Shown here: one piece after another, positions 22,008 through 34,900 of the stretch
How the letters are laid out: every line of letters starts with the position of its first letter
How positions within the stretch are numbered: position 1 is the first letter of the stretch
NCBI GenBank assembly: GCA_022605955.1
Contig: JAKCOZ010000101.1
Span: 1 to 64,000, forward strand
Reading direction: 5' to 3'
Length of the DNA stretch: 64,000 nucleotides
DNA from: Rallus limicola
Taxonomy: Eukaryota; Chordata; Aves; Gruiformes; Rallidae
The notes under the pieces: generated by a model
The model's database searches: none
The model's input: the letters and a program-made list of their open reading frames with translations, nothing else
Told to the model about the DNA's origin: nothing
Translations under genes and position numbers: made by a program

Positions 22008-25000
22008 ATGCCTTTCAGGCCTAGCTTCTTTACTTTGGGAGTTATTGCTGGACGTTTAGCATGTTTTGAACTGCAGTCTGCTAGGGCCGAGAAAAGCACC
22101 GTAGGAGGTTCCAGGCATGTTCCCTCTTTCCAGGCAAAGGAAAAGGCTGAGAACCAAAGTGACAGGGTCTGCTCGTGTGTCCTGTTAGGAGGTTTCAGAC
22201 AAGCTATGCCTTTCAGGCCTAGCTTCTTTACTTTGGGAGTTATTGCTGGACGTTTAGCATGTTTTGAACTGCAGTCTGCTAGGGCCGAGAAAAGCACCGT
22301 AGGAGGTTCCAGGCATGTTCCCTCTTTCCAGGCAAAGGAAAAGGCTGAGAGCCAAAGTGACAGGGGCTGCTCGTGTGTCCTGTTAGGAGGTTTCAGACAA
22401 GCTATGCCTTTCAGGCCTAGCTTCTTTACTTTGGGAGTTATTGCTGGATGTTTAGCATGTTTTGAACTGCAGTCTGCTAGGGCCGAGAAAAGCACCGTAG
22501 GAGGTTCCAGGCATGTTCCCTCTTTCCAGGCAAAGGAAAAGGCTGAGAGCCAAAGTGACAGGGTCTGCTCGTGTGTCCTGTTAGGAGGTTTCAGACAAGC
22601 TATGCCTTTCAGGCCTAGCTTCTTTACTTTGGGAGTTATTGCTGGACGTTTAGCATGTTTTGAACTGCAGTATGCTAGGGCCGAGAAAAGCACCGTAGGA
22701 GGTTCCAGGCATGTTCCCTCTTTCCAGGCAAAGGAAAAGGCTGAGAGCCAAAGCGACAGGGTCTGCTCGTGTGTCCTGTTAGGAGGTTTCAGACAAGCTA
22801 TGCCTTTCAGGCCTAGCTTCTTTACTTTGGGAGTTATTGCTGGACGTTTAGCATGTTTTGAACTGCAGTCTGCTAGGGCCGAGAAAAGCACCGTAGGAGG
22901 TTCCAGGCATGTTCCCTCTTTCCAGGCAAAGGAAAAGGCTGAGAGCCAAAGCGACAGGGTCTGCTCGTGTGTCCTGTTAGGAGGTTTCAGACAAGCTATG
23001 CCTTTCAGGCCTAGCTTCTTTACTTTGGGAGTTATTGCTGGACGTTTAGCATGTTTTGAACTGCAGTCTGCTAGGGCCGAGAAAAGCACCGTAGGAGGTT
23101 CCAGGCATGTTCCCTCTTTCCAGGCAAAGGAAAAGGCTGAGAGCCAAAGCGACAGGGTCTGCTCGTGTGTCCTGTTAGGAGGTTTCAGACAAGCTATGCC
23201 TTTCAGGCCTAGCTTCTTTACTTTGGGAGTTATTGCTGGACGTTTAGCATGTTTTGAACTGCAGTCTGCTAGGGCCGAGAAAAGCACCGTAGGAGGTTCC
23301 AGGCATGTTCCCTCTTTCCAGGCAAAGGAAAAGGCTGAGAGCCAAAGTGACAGGGTCTGCTCGTGTGTCCTGTTAGGAGGTTTCAGACAAGCTATGCCTT
23401 TCAGGCCTAGCTTCTTTACTTTGGGAGTTATTGCTGGACGTTTAGCATGTTTTGAACTGCAGTCTGCTAGGGCCGAGAAAAGCACCGTAGGAGGTTCCAG
23501 GCATGTTCCCTCTTTCCAGGCAAAGGAAAAGGCTGAGAGCCAAAGTGACAGGTGCTGCTCGTGTGTCCTGTTAGGAGGTTTCAGACAAGCTATGCCTTTC
23601 AGGCCTAGCTTCTTTACTTTGGGAGTTATTGCTGGACGTTTAGCATGTTTTGAACTGCAGTCTGCTAGGGCCGAGAAAAGCACCGTAGGAGGTTCCAGGC
23701 ATGTTCCCTCTTTCCAGGCAAAGGAAAAGGCTGAGAGCCAAAGTGACAGGGTCTGCTCGTGTGTCCTGTTAGGAGGTTTCAGACAAGCTATGCCTTTCAG
23801 GCCTCGCTTCTTTACTTTGGGAGTTATTGCTGGACGTTTAGCATGTTTTGAACTGCAGTCTGCTAGGGCCGAGAAAAGCACCGTAGGAGGTTCCAGGCAT
23901 GTTCCCTCTTTCCAGGCAAAGGAAAAGTCTGAGAGCCAAAGCGACAGGGTCTGCTCGTGTGTCCTGTTAGGAGGTTTCAGACAAGCTATGCCTTTCAGGC
24001 CTAGCTTCTTTATTTTGGGAGTTATTGCTGGACGTTTAGCATGTTTTGAACTGCAGTCTGCTAGGGCCGAGAAAAGCACCGTAGGAGGTTCCAGGCATGT
24101 TCCCTCTTTCCAGGCAAAGGAAAAGGCTGAGAGCCAAAGTGACAGGGTCTGCTCGTGTGTCCTGTTAGGAGGTTTCAGACAAGCTATGCCTTTCAAGCCT
24201 AGCTTCTTTACTTTGGGAGTTATTGCTGGACGTTTAGCATGTTTTGAACTGCAGTCTGCTAGGGCCGAGAAAAGCACCGTAGGAAGTTCCAGGCATGTTC
24301 CCTCTTTCCAGGCAAAGGTAAAGGCTGAGAGCCAAAGTGACAGGGTCTGCTCGTGTGTCCTGTTAGGAGGTTTCAGACAAGCTATGCCTTTCAGGCCTCG
24401 CTTCTTTACTTTGGGAGTTATTGCTGGACGTTTAGCATGTTTTGAACTGCAGTCTGCTAGGGCCGAGAAAAGCACCGTAGGAGGTTCCAGGCATGTTCCC
24501 TCTTTCCAGGCAAAGGAAAAGTCTGAGAGCCAAAGCGACAGGGTCTGCTCGTGTGTCCTGTTAGGAGGTTTCAGACAAGCTATGCCTTTCAGGCCTAGCT
24601 TCTTTACTTTGGGAGTTATTGCTGGACGTTTAGCATGTTTTGAACTGCAGTCTGCTAGGGCCGAGAAAAGCACCGTAGGAGGTTCCAGGCATGTTCCCTC
24701 TTTCCAGGCAAAGGAAAAGGCTGAGAGCCAAAGTGACAGGGTCTGCTCGTGTGTCCTGTTAGGAGGTTTCAGACAAGCTAGTCCTTTCAGGCCTAGCTTC
24801 TTTACTTTGGGAGTTATTGCTGGACGTTTAGCATGTTTTGAACTGCAGTCTGCTAGGGCCGAGAAAAGCACCGTAGGAGGTTCCAGGCATGTTCCCTCTT
24901 TCCAGGCAAAGGAAAAGTCTGAGAGCCAAAGCGACAGGGTCTGCTCGTGTGTCCTGTTAGGAGGTTTCAGACAAGCTATGCCTTTCAGGCCTAGCTTCTT

Positions 25001-25175
25001 TATTTTGAGAGTTATTGCTGGACGTTTAGCATGTTTTGAACTGCAGTCTGCTAGGGCCGAGAAAAGCACCGTAGGAGGTTCCAGGCATGTTCCCTCTTTC
25101 CAGGCAAAGGAAAAGGCTGAGAGCCAAAGTGACAGGGTCTGCTCGTGTGTCCTGTTAGGAGGTTTCAGACAAGCT
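22008..25175 (+). repeat. 16-monomer unit, first repeat
   Basis: 3168 bp = 16 x 198. In order it holds gagaacc, aggggctgc, ggatgttta, a private cagtatgct (about 22669), three aaagcgac monomers, aggtgctgc (23551), a majority form, cctcgc with KEKS, T-to-I, R-to-K with gtaggaagt and E-to-V, cctcgc with KEKS, a majority form, gctagtcc (24778), and ttttgagag (25003). All but cagtatgct recur exactly 3168 bp later. Confidence 0.93.
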
Positions 25176-28100
25176 ATGCCTTTCAGGCCTAGCTTCTTTA
25201 CTTTGGGAGTTATTGCTGGACGTTTAGCATGTTTTGAACTGCAGTCTGCTAGGGCCGAGAAAAGCACCGTAGGAGGTTCCAGGCATGTTCCCTCTTTCCA
25301 GGCAAAGGAAAAGGCTGAGAACCAAAGTGACAGGGTCTGCTCGTGTGTCCTGTTAGGAGGTTTCAGACAAGCTATGCCTTTCAGGCCTAGCTTCTTTACT
25401 TTGGGAGTTATTGCTGGACGTTTAGCATGTTTTGAACTGCAGTCTGCTAGGGCCGAGAAAAGCACCGTAGGAGGTTCCAGGCATGTTCCCTCTTTCCAGG
25501 CAAAGGAAAAGGCTGAGAGCCAAAGTGACAGGGGCTGCTCGTGTGTCCTGTTAGGAGGTTTCAGACAAGCTATGCCTTTCAGGCCTAGCTTCTTTACTTT
25601 GGGAGTTATTGCTGGATGTTTAGCATGTTTTGAACTGCAGTCTGCTAGGGCCGAGAAAAGCACCGTAGGAGGTTCCAGGCATGTTCCCTCTTTCCAGGCA
25701 AAGGAAAAGGCTGAGAGCCAAAGTGACAGGGTCTGCTCGTGTGTCCTGTTAGGAGGTTTCAGACAAGCTATGCCTTTCAGGCCTAGCTTCTTTACTTTGG
25801 GAGTTATTGCTGGACGTTTAGCATGTTTTGAACTGCAGTCTGCTAGGGCCGAGAAAAGCACCGTAGGAGGTTCCAGGCATGTTCCCTCTTTCCAGGCAAA
25901 GGAAAAGGCTGAGAGCCAAAGCGACAGGGTCTGCTCGTGTGTCCTGTTAGGAGGTTTCAGACAAGCTATGCCTTTCAGGCCTAGCTTCTTTACTTTGGGA
26001 GTTATTGCTGGACGTTTAGCATGTTTTGAACTGCAGTCTGCTAGGGCCGAGAAAAGCACCGTAGGAGGTTCCAGGCATGTTCCCTCTTTCCAGGCAAAGG
26101 AAAAGGCTGAGAGCCAAAGCGACAGGGTCTGCTCGTGTGTCCTGTTAGGAGGTTTCAGACAAGCTATGCCTTTCAGGCCTAGCTTCTTTACTTTGGGAGT
26201 TATTGCTGGACGTTTAGCATGTTTTGAACTGCAGTCTGCTAGGGCCGAGAAAAGCACCGTAGGAGGTTCCAGGCATGTTCCCTCTTTCCAGGCAAAGGAA
26301 AAGGCTGAGAGCCAAAGCGACAGGGTCTGCTCGTGTGTCCTGTTAGGAGGTTTCAGACAAGCTATGCCTTTCAGGCCTAGCTTCTTTACTTTGGGAGTTA
26401 TTGCTGGACGTTTAGCATGTTTTGAACTGCAGTCTGCTAGGGCCGAGAAAAGCACCGTAGGAGGTTCCAGGCATGTTCCCTCTTTCCAGGCAAAGGAAAA
26501 GGCTGAGAGCCAAAGTGACAGGGTCTGCTCGTGTGTCCTGTTAGGAGGTTTCAGACAAGCTATGCCTTTCAGGCCTAGCTTCTTTACTTTGGGAGTTATT
26601 GCTGGACGTTTAGCATGTTTTGAACTGCAGTCTGCTAGGGCCGAGAAAAGCACCGTAGGAGGTTCCAGGCATGTTCCCTCTTTCCAGGCAAAGGAAAAGG
26701 CTGAGAGCCAAAGTGACAGGTGCTGCTCGTGTGTCCTGTTAGGAGGTTTCAGACAAGCTATGCCTTTCAGGCCTAGCTTCTTTACTTTGGGAGTTATTGC
26801 TGGACGTTTAGCATGTTTTGAACTGCAGTCTGCTAGGGCCGAGAAAAGCACCGTAGGAGGTTCCAGGCATGTTCCCTCTTTCCAGGCAAAGGAAAAGGCT
26901 GAGAGCCAAAGTGACAGGGTCTGCTCGTGTGTCCTGTTAGGAGGTTTCAGACAAGCTATGCCTTTCAGGCCTCGCTTCTTTACTTTGGGAGTTATTGCTG
27001 GACGTTTAGCATGTTTTGAACTGCAGTCTGCTAGGGCCGAGAAAAGCACCGTAGGAGGTTCCAGGCATGTTCCCTCTTTCCAGGCAAAGGAAAAGTCTGA
27101 GAGCCAAAGCGACAGGGTCTGCTCGTGTGTCCTGTTAGGAGGTTTCAGACAAGCTATGCCTTTCAGGCCTAGCTTCTTTATTTTGGGAGTTATTGCTGGA
27201 CGTTTAGCATGTTTTGAACTGCAGTCTGCTAGGGCCGAGAAAAGCACCGTAGGAGGTTCCAGGCATGTTCCCTCTTTCCAGGCAAAGGAAAAGGCTGAGA
27301 GCCAAAGTGACAGGGTCTGCTCGTGTGTCCTGTTAGGAGGTTTCAGACAAGCTATGCCTTTCAAGCCTAGCTTCTTTACTTTGGGAGTTATTGCTGGACG
27401 TTTAGCATGTTTTGAACTGCAGTCTGCTAGGGCCGAGAAAAGCACCGTAGGAAGTTCCAGGCATGTTCCCTCTTTCCAGGCAAAGGTAAAGGCTGAGAGC
27501 CAAAGTGACAGGGTCTGCTCGTGTGTCCTGTTAGGAGGTTTCAGACAAGCTATGCCTTTCAGGCCTCGCTTCTTTACTTTGGGAGTTATTGCTGGACGTT
27601 TAGCATGTTTTGAACTGCAGTCTGCTAGGGCCGAGAAAAGCACCGTAGGAGGTTCCAGGCATGTTCCCTCTTTCCAGGCAAAGGAAAAGTCTGAGAGCCA
27701 AAGCGACAGGGTCTGCTCGTGTGTCCTGTTAGGAGGTTTCAGACAAGCTATGCCTTTCAGGCCTAGCTTCTTTACTTTGGGAGTTATTGCTGGACGTTTA
27801 GCATGTTTTGAACTGCAGTCTGCTAGGGCCGAGAAAAGCACCGTAGGAGGTTCCAGGCATGTTCCCTCTTTCCAGGCAAAGGAAAAGGCTGAGAGCCAAA
27901 GTGACAGGGTCTGCTCGTGTGTCCTGTTAGGAGGTTTCAGACAAGCTAGTCCTTTCAGGCCTAGCTTCTTTACTTTGGGAGTTATTGCTGGACGTTTAGC
28001 ATGTTTTGAACTGCAGTCTGCTAGGGCCGAGAAAAGCACCGTAGGAGGTTCCAGGCATGTTCCCTCTTTCCAGGCAAAGGAAAAGTCTGAGAGCCAAAGC

Positions 28101-28343
28101 GACAGGGTCTGCTCGTGTGTCCTGTTAGGAGGTTTCAGACAAGCTATGCCTTTCAGGCCTAGCTTCTTTATTTTGAGAGTTATTGCTGGACGTTTAGCAT
28201 GTTTTGAACTGCAGTCTGCTAGGGCCGAGAAAAGCACCGTAGGAGGTTCCAGGCATGTTCCCTCTTTCCAGGCAAAGGAAAAGGCTGAGAGCCAAAGTGA
28301 CAGGGTCTGCTCGTGTGTCCTGTTAGGAGGTTTCAGACAAGCT
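25176..28343 (+). repeat. 16-monomer unit, second repeat
   Basis: Copy of 22008-25175 at offset 3168. Paired markers are gagaacc 22151/25319, ggatgttta 22447/25615, aggtgctgc 23551/26719, gctagtcc 24778/27946 and ttttgagag 25003/28171. It lacks the cagtatgct change of the first repeat. Direct adjacency and near identity point to a recent tandem duplication. Confidence 0.93.
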
Positions 28344-31300
28344 ATGCCTTTCAAGCCTAGCTTCTTTACTTTGGGAGTTATTGCTGGACGTTTAGCATGT
28401 TTTGAACTGCAGTCTGCTAGGGCCGAGAAAAGCACCGTAGGAGGTTCCAGGCATGTTCCCTCTTTCCAGGCAAAGGTAAAGGCTGAGAGCCAAAGTGACA
28501 GGGTCTGCTCGTGTGTCCTGTTAGGAGGTTTCAGACAAGCTATGCCTTTCAGGCCTAGCTTCTTTACTTTGGGAGTTATTGCTGGACGTTTAGCATGTTT
28601 TGAACTGCAGTCTGCTAGGGCCGAGAAAAGCACCGTAGGAGGTTCCAGGCATGTTCCCTCTTTCCAGGCAAAGGAAAAGGCTGAGAGCCAAAGTGACAGG
28701 GTCTGCTCGTGTGTCCTGTTAGGAGGTTTCAGACAAGCTATGCCTTTCAGGCCTAGCTTCTTTACTTTGGGAGTTATTGCTGGACGTTTAGCATGTTTTG
28801 AACTGCAGTCTGCTAGGGCCGAGAAAAGCACCGTAGGAGGTTCCAGGCATGTTCCCTCTTTCCAGGCAAAGGAAAAGGCTGAGAGCCAAAGTGACAGGGT
28901 CTGCTCGTGTGTCCTGTTAGGAGGTTTCAGACAAGCTATGCCTTTCAGGCCTAGCTTCTTTACTTTGGGAGTTATTGCTGGACGTTTAGCATGTTTTGAA
29001 CTGCAGTCTGCTAGGGCCGAGAAAAGCACCGTAGGAGGTTCCAGGCATGTTCCCTCTTTCCAGGCAAAGGAAAAGGCTGAGAGCCAAAGTGACAGGGTCT
29101 GCTCGTGTGTCCTGTTAGGAGGTTTCAGACAAGCTATGCCTTTCAGGCCTAGCTTCTTTACTTTGGGAGTTATTGCTGGACGTTTAGCATGTTTTGAACT
29201 GCAGTCTGCTAGGGCCGAGAAAAGCACCGTAGGAGGTTCCAGGCATGTTCCCTCTTTCCAGGCAAAGGAAAAGGCTGAGAGCCAAAGTGACAGGGGCTGC
29301 TCGTGTGTCCTGTTAGGAGGTTTCAGACAAGCTATGCCTTTCAGGCCTAGCTTCTTTACTTTGGGAGTTATTGCTGGACGTTTAGCATGTTTTGAACTGC
29401 AGTCTGCTAGGGCCGAGAAAAGCACCGTAGGAGGTTCCAGGCATGTTCCCTCTTTCCAGGCAAAGGAAAAGGCTGAGAGCCAAAGTGACAGGGTCTGCTC
29501 GTGTGTCCTGTTAGGAGGTTTCAGACAAGCTATGCCTTTCAGGCCTAGCTTCTTTACTTTGGGAGTTATTGCTGGACGTTTAGCATGTTTTGAACTGCAG
29601 TCTGCTAGGGCCGAGAAAAGCACCGTAGGAGGTTCCAGGCATGTTCCCTCTTTCCAGGCAAAGGAAAAGGCTGAGAGCCAAAGCGACAGGGTCTGCTCGT
29701 GTGTCCTGTTAGCAGGTTTCAGACAAGCTATGCCTTTCAGGCCTAGCTTCTTTACTTTGGGAGTTATTGCTGGACGTTTAGCATGTTTTGAACTGCAGTC
29801 TGCTAGGGCCGAGAAAATCACCGTAGGAGGTTCCAGGCATGTTCCCTCTTTCCAGGCAAAGGAAAAGGCTGAGAGCCAAAGTGACAGGGTCTGCTCGTGT
29901 GTCCTGTTAGGAGGTTTCAGACAAGCTATGCCTTTCAGGCCTAGCTTCTTTACTTTGGGAGTTATTGCTGGACGTTTAGCATGTTTTGAACTGCAGTCTG
30001 CTAGGGCCGAGAAAAGCACCGTAGGAGGTTCCAGGCATGTTCCCTCTTTCCAGGCAAAGGAAAAGGCTGAGAGCCAAAGTGACAGGGTCTGCTCGTGTGT
30101 CCTGTTAGTAGGTTTCAGACAAGCTATGCCTTTCAGGCCTAGCTTCTTTACTTTGGGAGTTATTGCTGGACGTTTAGCATGTTTTGAACTGCAGTCTGCT
30201 AGGGCCGAGAAAAGCACCGTAGGAGGTTCCAGGCATGTTCCCTCTTTCCAGGCAAAGGAAAAGGCTGAGAGCCAAAGTGACAGGGTCTGCTCGTGTGTCC
30301 TGTTAGGAGGTTTCAGACAAGCTATGCCTTTCAGGCCTAGCTTCTTTACTTTGGGAGTTATTGCTGGACGTTTAGCATGTTTTGAACTGCAGTCTGCTAG
30401 GGCCGAGAAAAGCACCGTAGGAGGTTCCAGGCATGTTCCCTCTTTCCAGGCAAAGGAAAAGGCTGAGAGCCAAAGTGACAGGGTCTGCTCGGGTGTCCTG
30501 TTAGGAGGTTTCAGACAAGCTATGCCTTTCAGGCCTAGCTTCTTTACTTTGGGAGTTATTGCTGGACGGTTAGCATGTTTTGAATTGCAGTCTGCTAGGG
30601 CCGAGAAAAGCACCGTAGGAGGTTCCAGGCATGTTCCCTCTTTCCAGGCAAAGGAAAAGGCTGAGAGCCAAAGTGACAGGGTCTGCTCGTGTGTCCTGTT
30701 AGGAGGTTTCAGACAAGCTATGCCTTTCAGGCCTAGCTTCTTTACTTTGGGAGTTATTGCTGGACGTTTAGCATGTTTTGAACTGCAGTCTGCTAGGGCC
30801 GAGAAAAGCACCGTAGGAGGTTCCAGGCATGTTCCCTCTTTCCAGGCAAAGGAAAAGGCTGAGAGCCAAAGTGACAGGGTCTGCTCGTGTGTCCTGTTAG
30901 GAGGTTTCAGACAAGCTATGCCTTTCAGGCCTAGCTTCTTTACTTTGGGAGTTATTGCTGGACGTTTAGCATGTTTTGAACTGCAGTCTGCTAGGGCCGA
31001 GAAAAGCACCGTAGGAGGTTCCAGGCATGTTCCCTCTTTCCAGGCAAAGGAAAAGTTTGAGAGCCAAAGCGACAGGGTCTGCTCGTGTGTCCTGTTAGGA
31101 GGTTTCAGACAAGCTATGCCTTTCAGGCCTAGCTTCTTTACTTTGGGAGTTATTGCTGGACGTTTAGCATGTTTTGAACTGCAGTCTGCTAGGGCCGAGA
31201 AAAGCACCGTAGGAGGTTCCAGGCATGTTCCCTCTTTCCAGGCAAAGGAAAAGGCTGAGAGCCAAAGTGACAGGGTCTGCTCGTGTGTCCTGTTAGGAGG

Positions 31301-33513
31301 TTTCAGACAAGCTATGCCTTTCAGGCCTAGCTTCTTTACTTTGGGAGTTATTGCTGGACGTTTAGCATGTTTTGAACTGCAGTCTGCTAGGGCCGAGAAA
31401 AGCACCGTAGGAGGTTCCAGGCATGTTCCCTCTTTCCAGGCAAAGGAAAAGGCTGAGAGCCAAAGTGACAGGGTCTGCTCGTGTGTCCTGTTAGGAGGTT
31501 TCAGACAAGCTATGCCTTTCAGGCCTAGCTTCTTTACTTTGGGAGTTATTGCTGGACGTTTAGCATGTTTTGAACTGCAGTCTGCTAGGGCCGAGAAAAG
31601 CACCGTAGGAGGTTCCAGGCATGTTCCCTCTTTCCAGGCAAAGGAAAAGGCTGAGAGCCAAAGTGACAGGGTCTGCTCGTGTGTCCTGTTAGGAGGTTTC
31701 AGACAAGCTATGCCTTTCAAGCCTAGCTTCTTTACTTTGGGAGTTATTGCTGGACGTTTAGCATGTTTTGAACTGCAGTCTGCTAGGGCCGAGAAAAGCA
31801 CCGTAGGAAGTTCCAGGCATGTTCCCTCTTTCAAAGCAAAGGTAAAGGCTGAGAGCCAAAGTGACAGGGTCTGCTCGTGTGTCCTGTTAGGAGGTTTCAG
31901 ACAAGCTATGCCTTTCAGGCCTAGCTTCTTTACTTTGGGAGTTATTGCTGGACGTTTAGCATGTTTTGAACTGCAGTCTGCTAGGGCCAAGAAAAGCACC
32001 GTAGGAGGTTCCAGGCATGTTTCCTCTTTCCAGGCAAAGGAAAAGGCTGAGAGCCAAAGTGACAGGGTCTGCTCGTGTGTCCTGTTAGGAGGTTTCAGAG
32101 AAGCTATGCCTTTCAGGCCTAGCTTCTTTACTTTGGGAGTTATTGCTGGACATTTAGCATGTTTTGAACTGCAGTCTGCTAGGGCCGAGAAAAGCACCGT
32201 AGGAGGTTCCAGGCATGTTCCCTCTTTCCAGGCAAAGGAAAAGGCTGAGAGCCAAAGTGACAGGGTCTGCTCGTGTGTCCTGTTAGGAGGTTTCAGACAA
32301 GCTATGCCTTTCAGGCCTCGCTTCTTTACTTTGGGAGTTATTGCTGGACGTTTAGCATGTTTTGAACTGCAGTCTGCTAGGGCCGAGAAAAGCACCGTAG
32401 GAGGTTCCAGGCATGTTCCCACTTTCCAGGCAAAGGAAAAGGCTGAGAGCCAAAGTGACAGGGGCTGCTCGTGTGTCCTGTTAGGAGGTTTCAGACAAGC
32501 TATGCCTTTCAGGCCTAGCTTCTTTACTTTGGGAGTTATTGCTGGACGTTTAGCATGTTTTGAACTGCAGTCTGCTAGGGCCGAGAAAAGCACCGTAGGA
32601 GGTTCCAGGCATGTTCCCTATTTCCAGGCAAAGGAAAAGGCTGAGAGCCAAAGTGACAGGGGCTGCTCGTGTGTCCTGTTAGGAGGTTTCAGACAAGCTA
32701 TGCCTTTCAGGCCTAGCTTCTTTACTTTGGGAGTTATTGCTGGACGTTTAGCATGTTTTGAACTGCAGTCTGCTAGGGCCGAGAAAAGCACCGTAGGAGG
32801 TTCCAGGCATGTTCCCTCTTTCCAGGCAAAGGAAAAGGCTGAGAGCCAAAGTGACAGGGGCTGCTCGTGTGTCCTGTTAGGAGGTTTCAGACAAGCTATG
32901 CCTTTCAGGCCTAGCTTCTTTACTTTGGGAGTTATTGCTGGACGTTTAGCATGTTTTGAACTGCAGTCTGCTAGGGCCGAGAAAAGCATTGTAGGAGGTT
33001 CCAGGCATGTTCCCTCTTTCCAGGCAAAGGAAAAGGCTGAGAGCCAAAGTGACAGGGTCTGCTCGTGTGTCCTGTTAGGAGGTTTCAGACAAGCTATGCC
33101 TTTCAGGCCTAGCTTCTTTACTTTGGGAGTTATTGCTGGACGTTTAGCATGTTTTGAACTGCAGTCTGCTAGGGCCGAGAAAAGCACCGTAGGAGGTTCC
33201 AGGCATGTTCCCTCTTTCCAGGCAAAGGAAAAGGCTGAGAGCCAAAGTGACAGGGTCTGCTCGTGTGTCCTGTTAGGAGGTTTCAGACAAGCTATGCCTT
33301 TCAGGCCTCGCTTCTTTACTTTGGGAGTTATTGCTGGACGTTTAGCATGTTTTGAACTGCAGTCTGCTAGGGCCGAGAAAAGCACCGTAGGAGGTTCCAG
33401 GCATGTTCCCTCTTTCCAGGCAAAGGAAAAGGCTGAGAGCCAAAGTGACAGGGTCTGCTCGTGTGTCCTGTTAGGAGGTTTCAGACAAGCTATGCCTTTC
33501 AGGCCTAGCTTCT
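28344..33513 (+). repeat. Satellite stretch rich in private mutations
   Basis: Mostly majority monomers with single-copy changes: gttagcagg (about 29708), gaaaatcacc (about 29813), ggacggtta with gaattgcag (about 30565), aagtttgag (about 31054), tttcaaagcaaaggtaaagg (about 31830), gccaagaaa (about 31986), tgtttcctc (about 32019), cagagaagc (about 32096), cccactttcc (about 32417) and ccctatttcc (32617). No clear tandem higher-order unit is seen, so this part looks less recently homogenised than its surroundings. Confidence 0.75.
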
Positions 33514-34481
33514 TTACTTTGGGAGTTATTGCTGGACGTTTAGCATGTTTTGAACTGCAGTCTGCTAGGGCCGAGAAAAGCACCGTAGGAGGTTCCAGGC
33601 ATGTTCCCTCTTTCCAGGCAAAGGAAAAGGCTGAGAGCCAAAGTGACAGGGTCTGCTCGTGTGTCCTGTTAGGAGGTTTCAGACAAGCTATGCCTTTCAG
33701 GCCTAGCTTCTTTACTTTGGGAGTTATTGCTGGACGTTTAGCATGTTTTGAACTGCAGTCTGCTCGGTCCGAGAAAAGCACCGTAGGAGGTTCCAGGCAT
33801 GTTCCCTCTTTCCAGGCAAAGGAAAAGGCTGAGAGCCAAAGTGACAGGGGCTGCTCGTGTGTCATGTTAGGAGGTTTCAGACAAGCTATGCCTTTCAGGC
33901 CTAGCTTCTTTACTTTGGGAGTTATTGCTGGACATTTAGCATGTTTTGAACTGCAGTCTGCTAGGGCCGAGAAAAGCACCGTAGGAGGTTCCAGGCATGT
34001 TCCCTCTTTCCAGGCAAAGGAAAAGTCTGAGAGCCAAAGTGACAGGGTCTGCTCGTGTGTCCTGTTAGGAGGTTTCAGACAAGCTATGCCTTTCAGGCCT
34101 AGCTTCTTTACTTTGGGAGTTATTGCTGGACGTTTAGCATGTTTTGAACTGCAGTCTGCTAGGGCCGAGAAAAGCACCGTAGGAGGTTCCAGGCATGTTC
34201 CCTCTTTCCAGGCAAAGGAAAAGGCTGAGAGCCAAAGTGACAGGGTCTGCTCGGGTGTCCTGTTAGGAGGTTTCAGACAAGCTATGCCTTTCAGGCCTAG
34301 CTTCTTTACTTTGGGAGTTATTGCTGGACGTTTAGCATGTTTTGAACTGCAGTCTGCTAGGGCCGAGAAAAGCACCGTAGGAGGTTCCAGGCATGTTCCC
34401 TCTTTCCAGGCAAAGGAAAAGGCTGAGAGCCAAAGTGACAGGGTCTGCTCGGGTGTCCTGTTAGGAGGTTTCAGACAAGCT

Positions 34482-34877
34482 ATGCCTTTCAGGCCTAGCT
34501 TCTTTACTTTGGGAGTTATTGCTGGACGTTTAGCATGTTTTGAACTGCAGTCTGCTAGGGCCGAGAAAAGCACCGTAGGAGGTTCCAGGCATGTTCCCTC
34601 TTTCCAAGCAAAGGAAAAAGCTGAGAGCCAAAGTGACAGGGTTTGCTCGTGTGTCCTGTTAGGAGGTTTCAGACAAGCTATGCCTTTCAGGCCTAGCTTC
34701 TTTACTTTGGGAGTTATTGCTGGACGTTTAGCATGTTTTGAATTGCAGTCTGCTATGGCCGAGAAAAGCACCGTAGGAGGTTCCAGGCATGTTCCCTCTT
34801 TCAAAGCAATGGAAAAGGCTGAGAGCCAAAGTGACAGGGTCTGCTTGTGTGTCCTGTTAGGAGGTTTCAGACAAGCT
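34482..34877 (+). repeat. Two-monomer marker cassette 3
   Basis: Cassette with ccaagca, aaaaagc and gtttgctcg, then gaattgcag, gctatggcc, tttcaaagcaatgg and gcttgtgtgtc. The atgg changes and gaattgcag separate this subfamily from cassettes 1, 2 and 9. A +1 insertion follows at 34900. Confidence 0.88.
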
Positions 34878-34899
34878 ATGCCTTTCAGGCCTAGCTTCT

Positions 34900-34900
34900 A
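34900..34900 (+). other. Single-base insertion (a), copy 1
   Basis: Majority cttctttac reads cttctattac. The insertion closes the long forward frame at 34940 and shifts phase by +1. The same change occurs at 36287 and 41831, always after a cassette. Confidence 0.95.

Larger units (their letters stand above)
33514..34900 (+). repeat. 7-monomer cluster, first (divergent) member
   Basis: Seven monomers ending with a cassette and the inserted a at 34900. The last three monomers match the next two units. Earlier positions differ: a ctcggtccgag monomer with gtcatgtt, then gacatt with KEKS, then two gctcgggtg monomers. It is therefore a relative of the 7-monomer unit rather than an exact copy. Confidence 0.7.

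Noticed and set aside
14003..32593. Very long reverse open frames as genes
   Set aside because: Same artefact on the other strand, fully overlapping the forward frames and broken by simple substitutions in some monomers.
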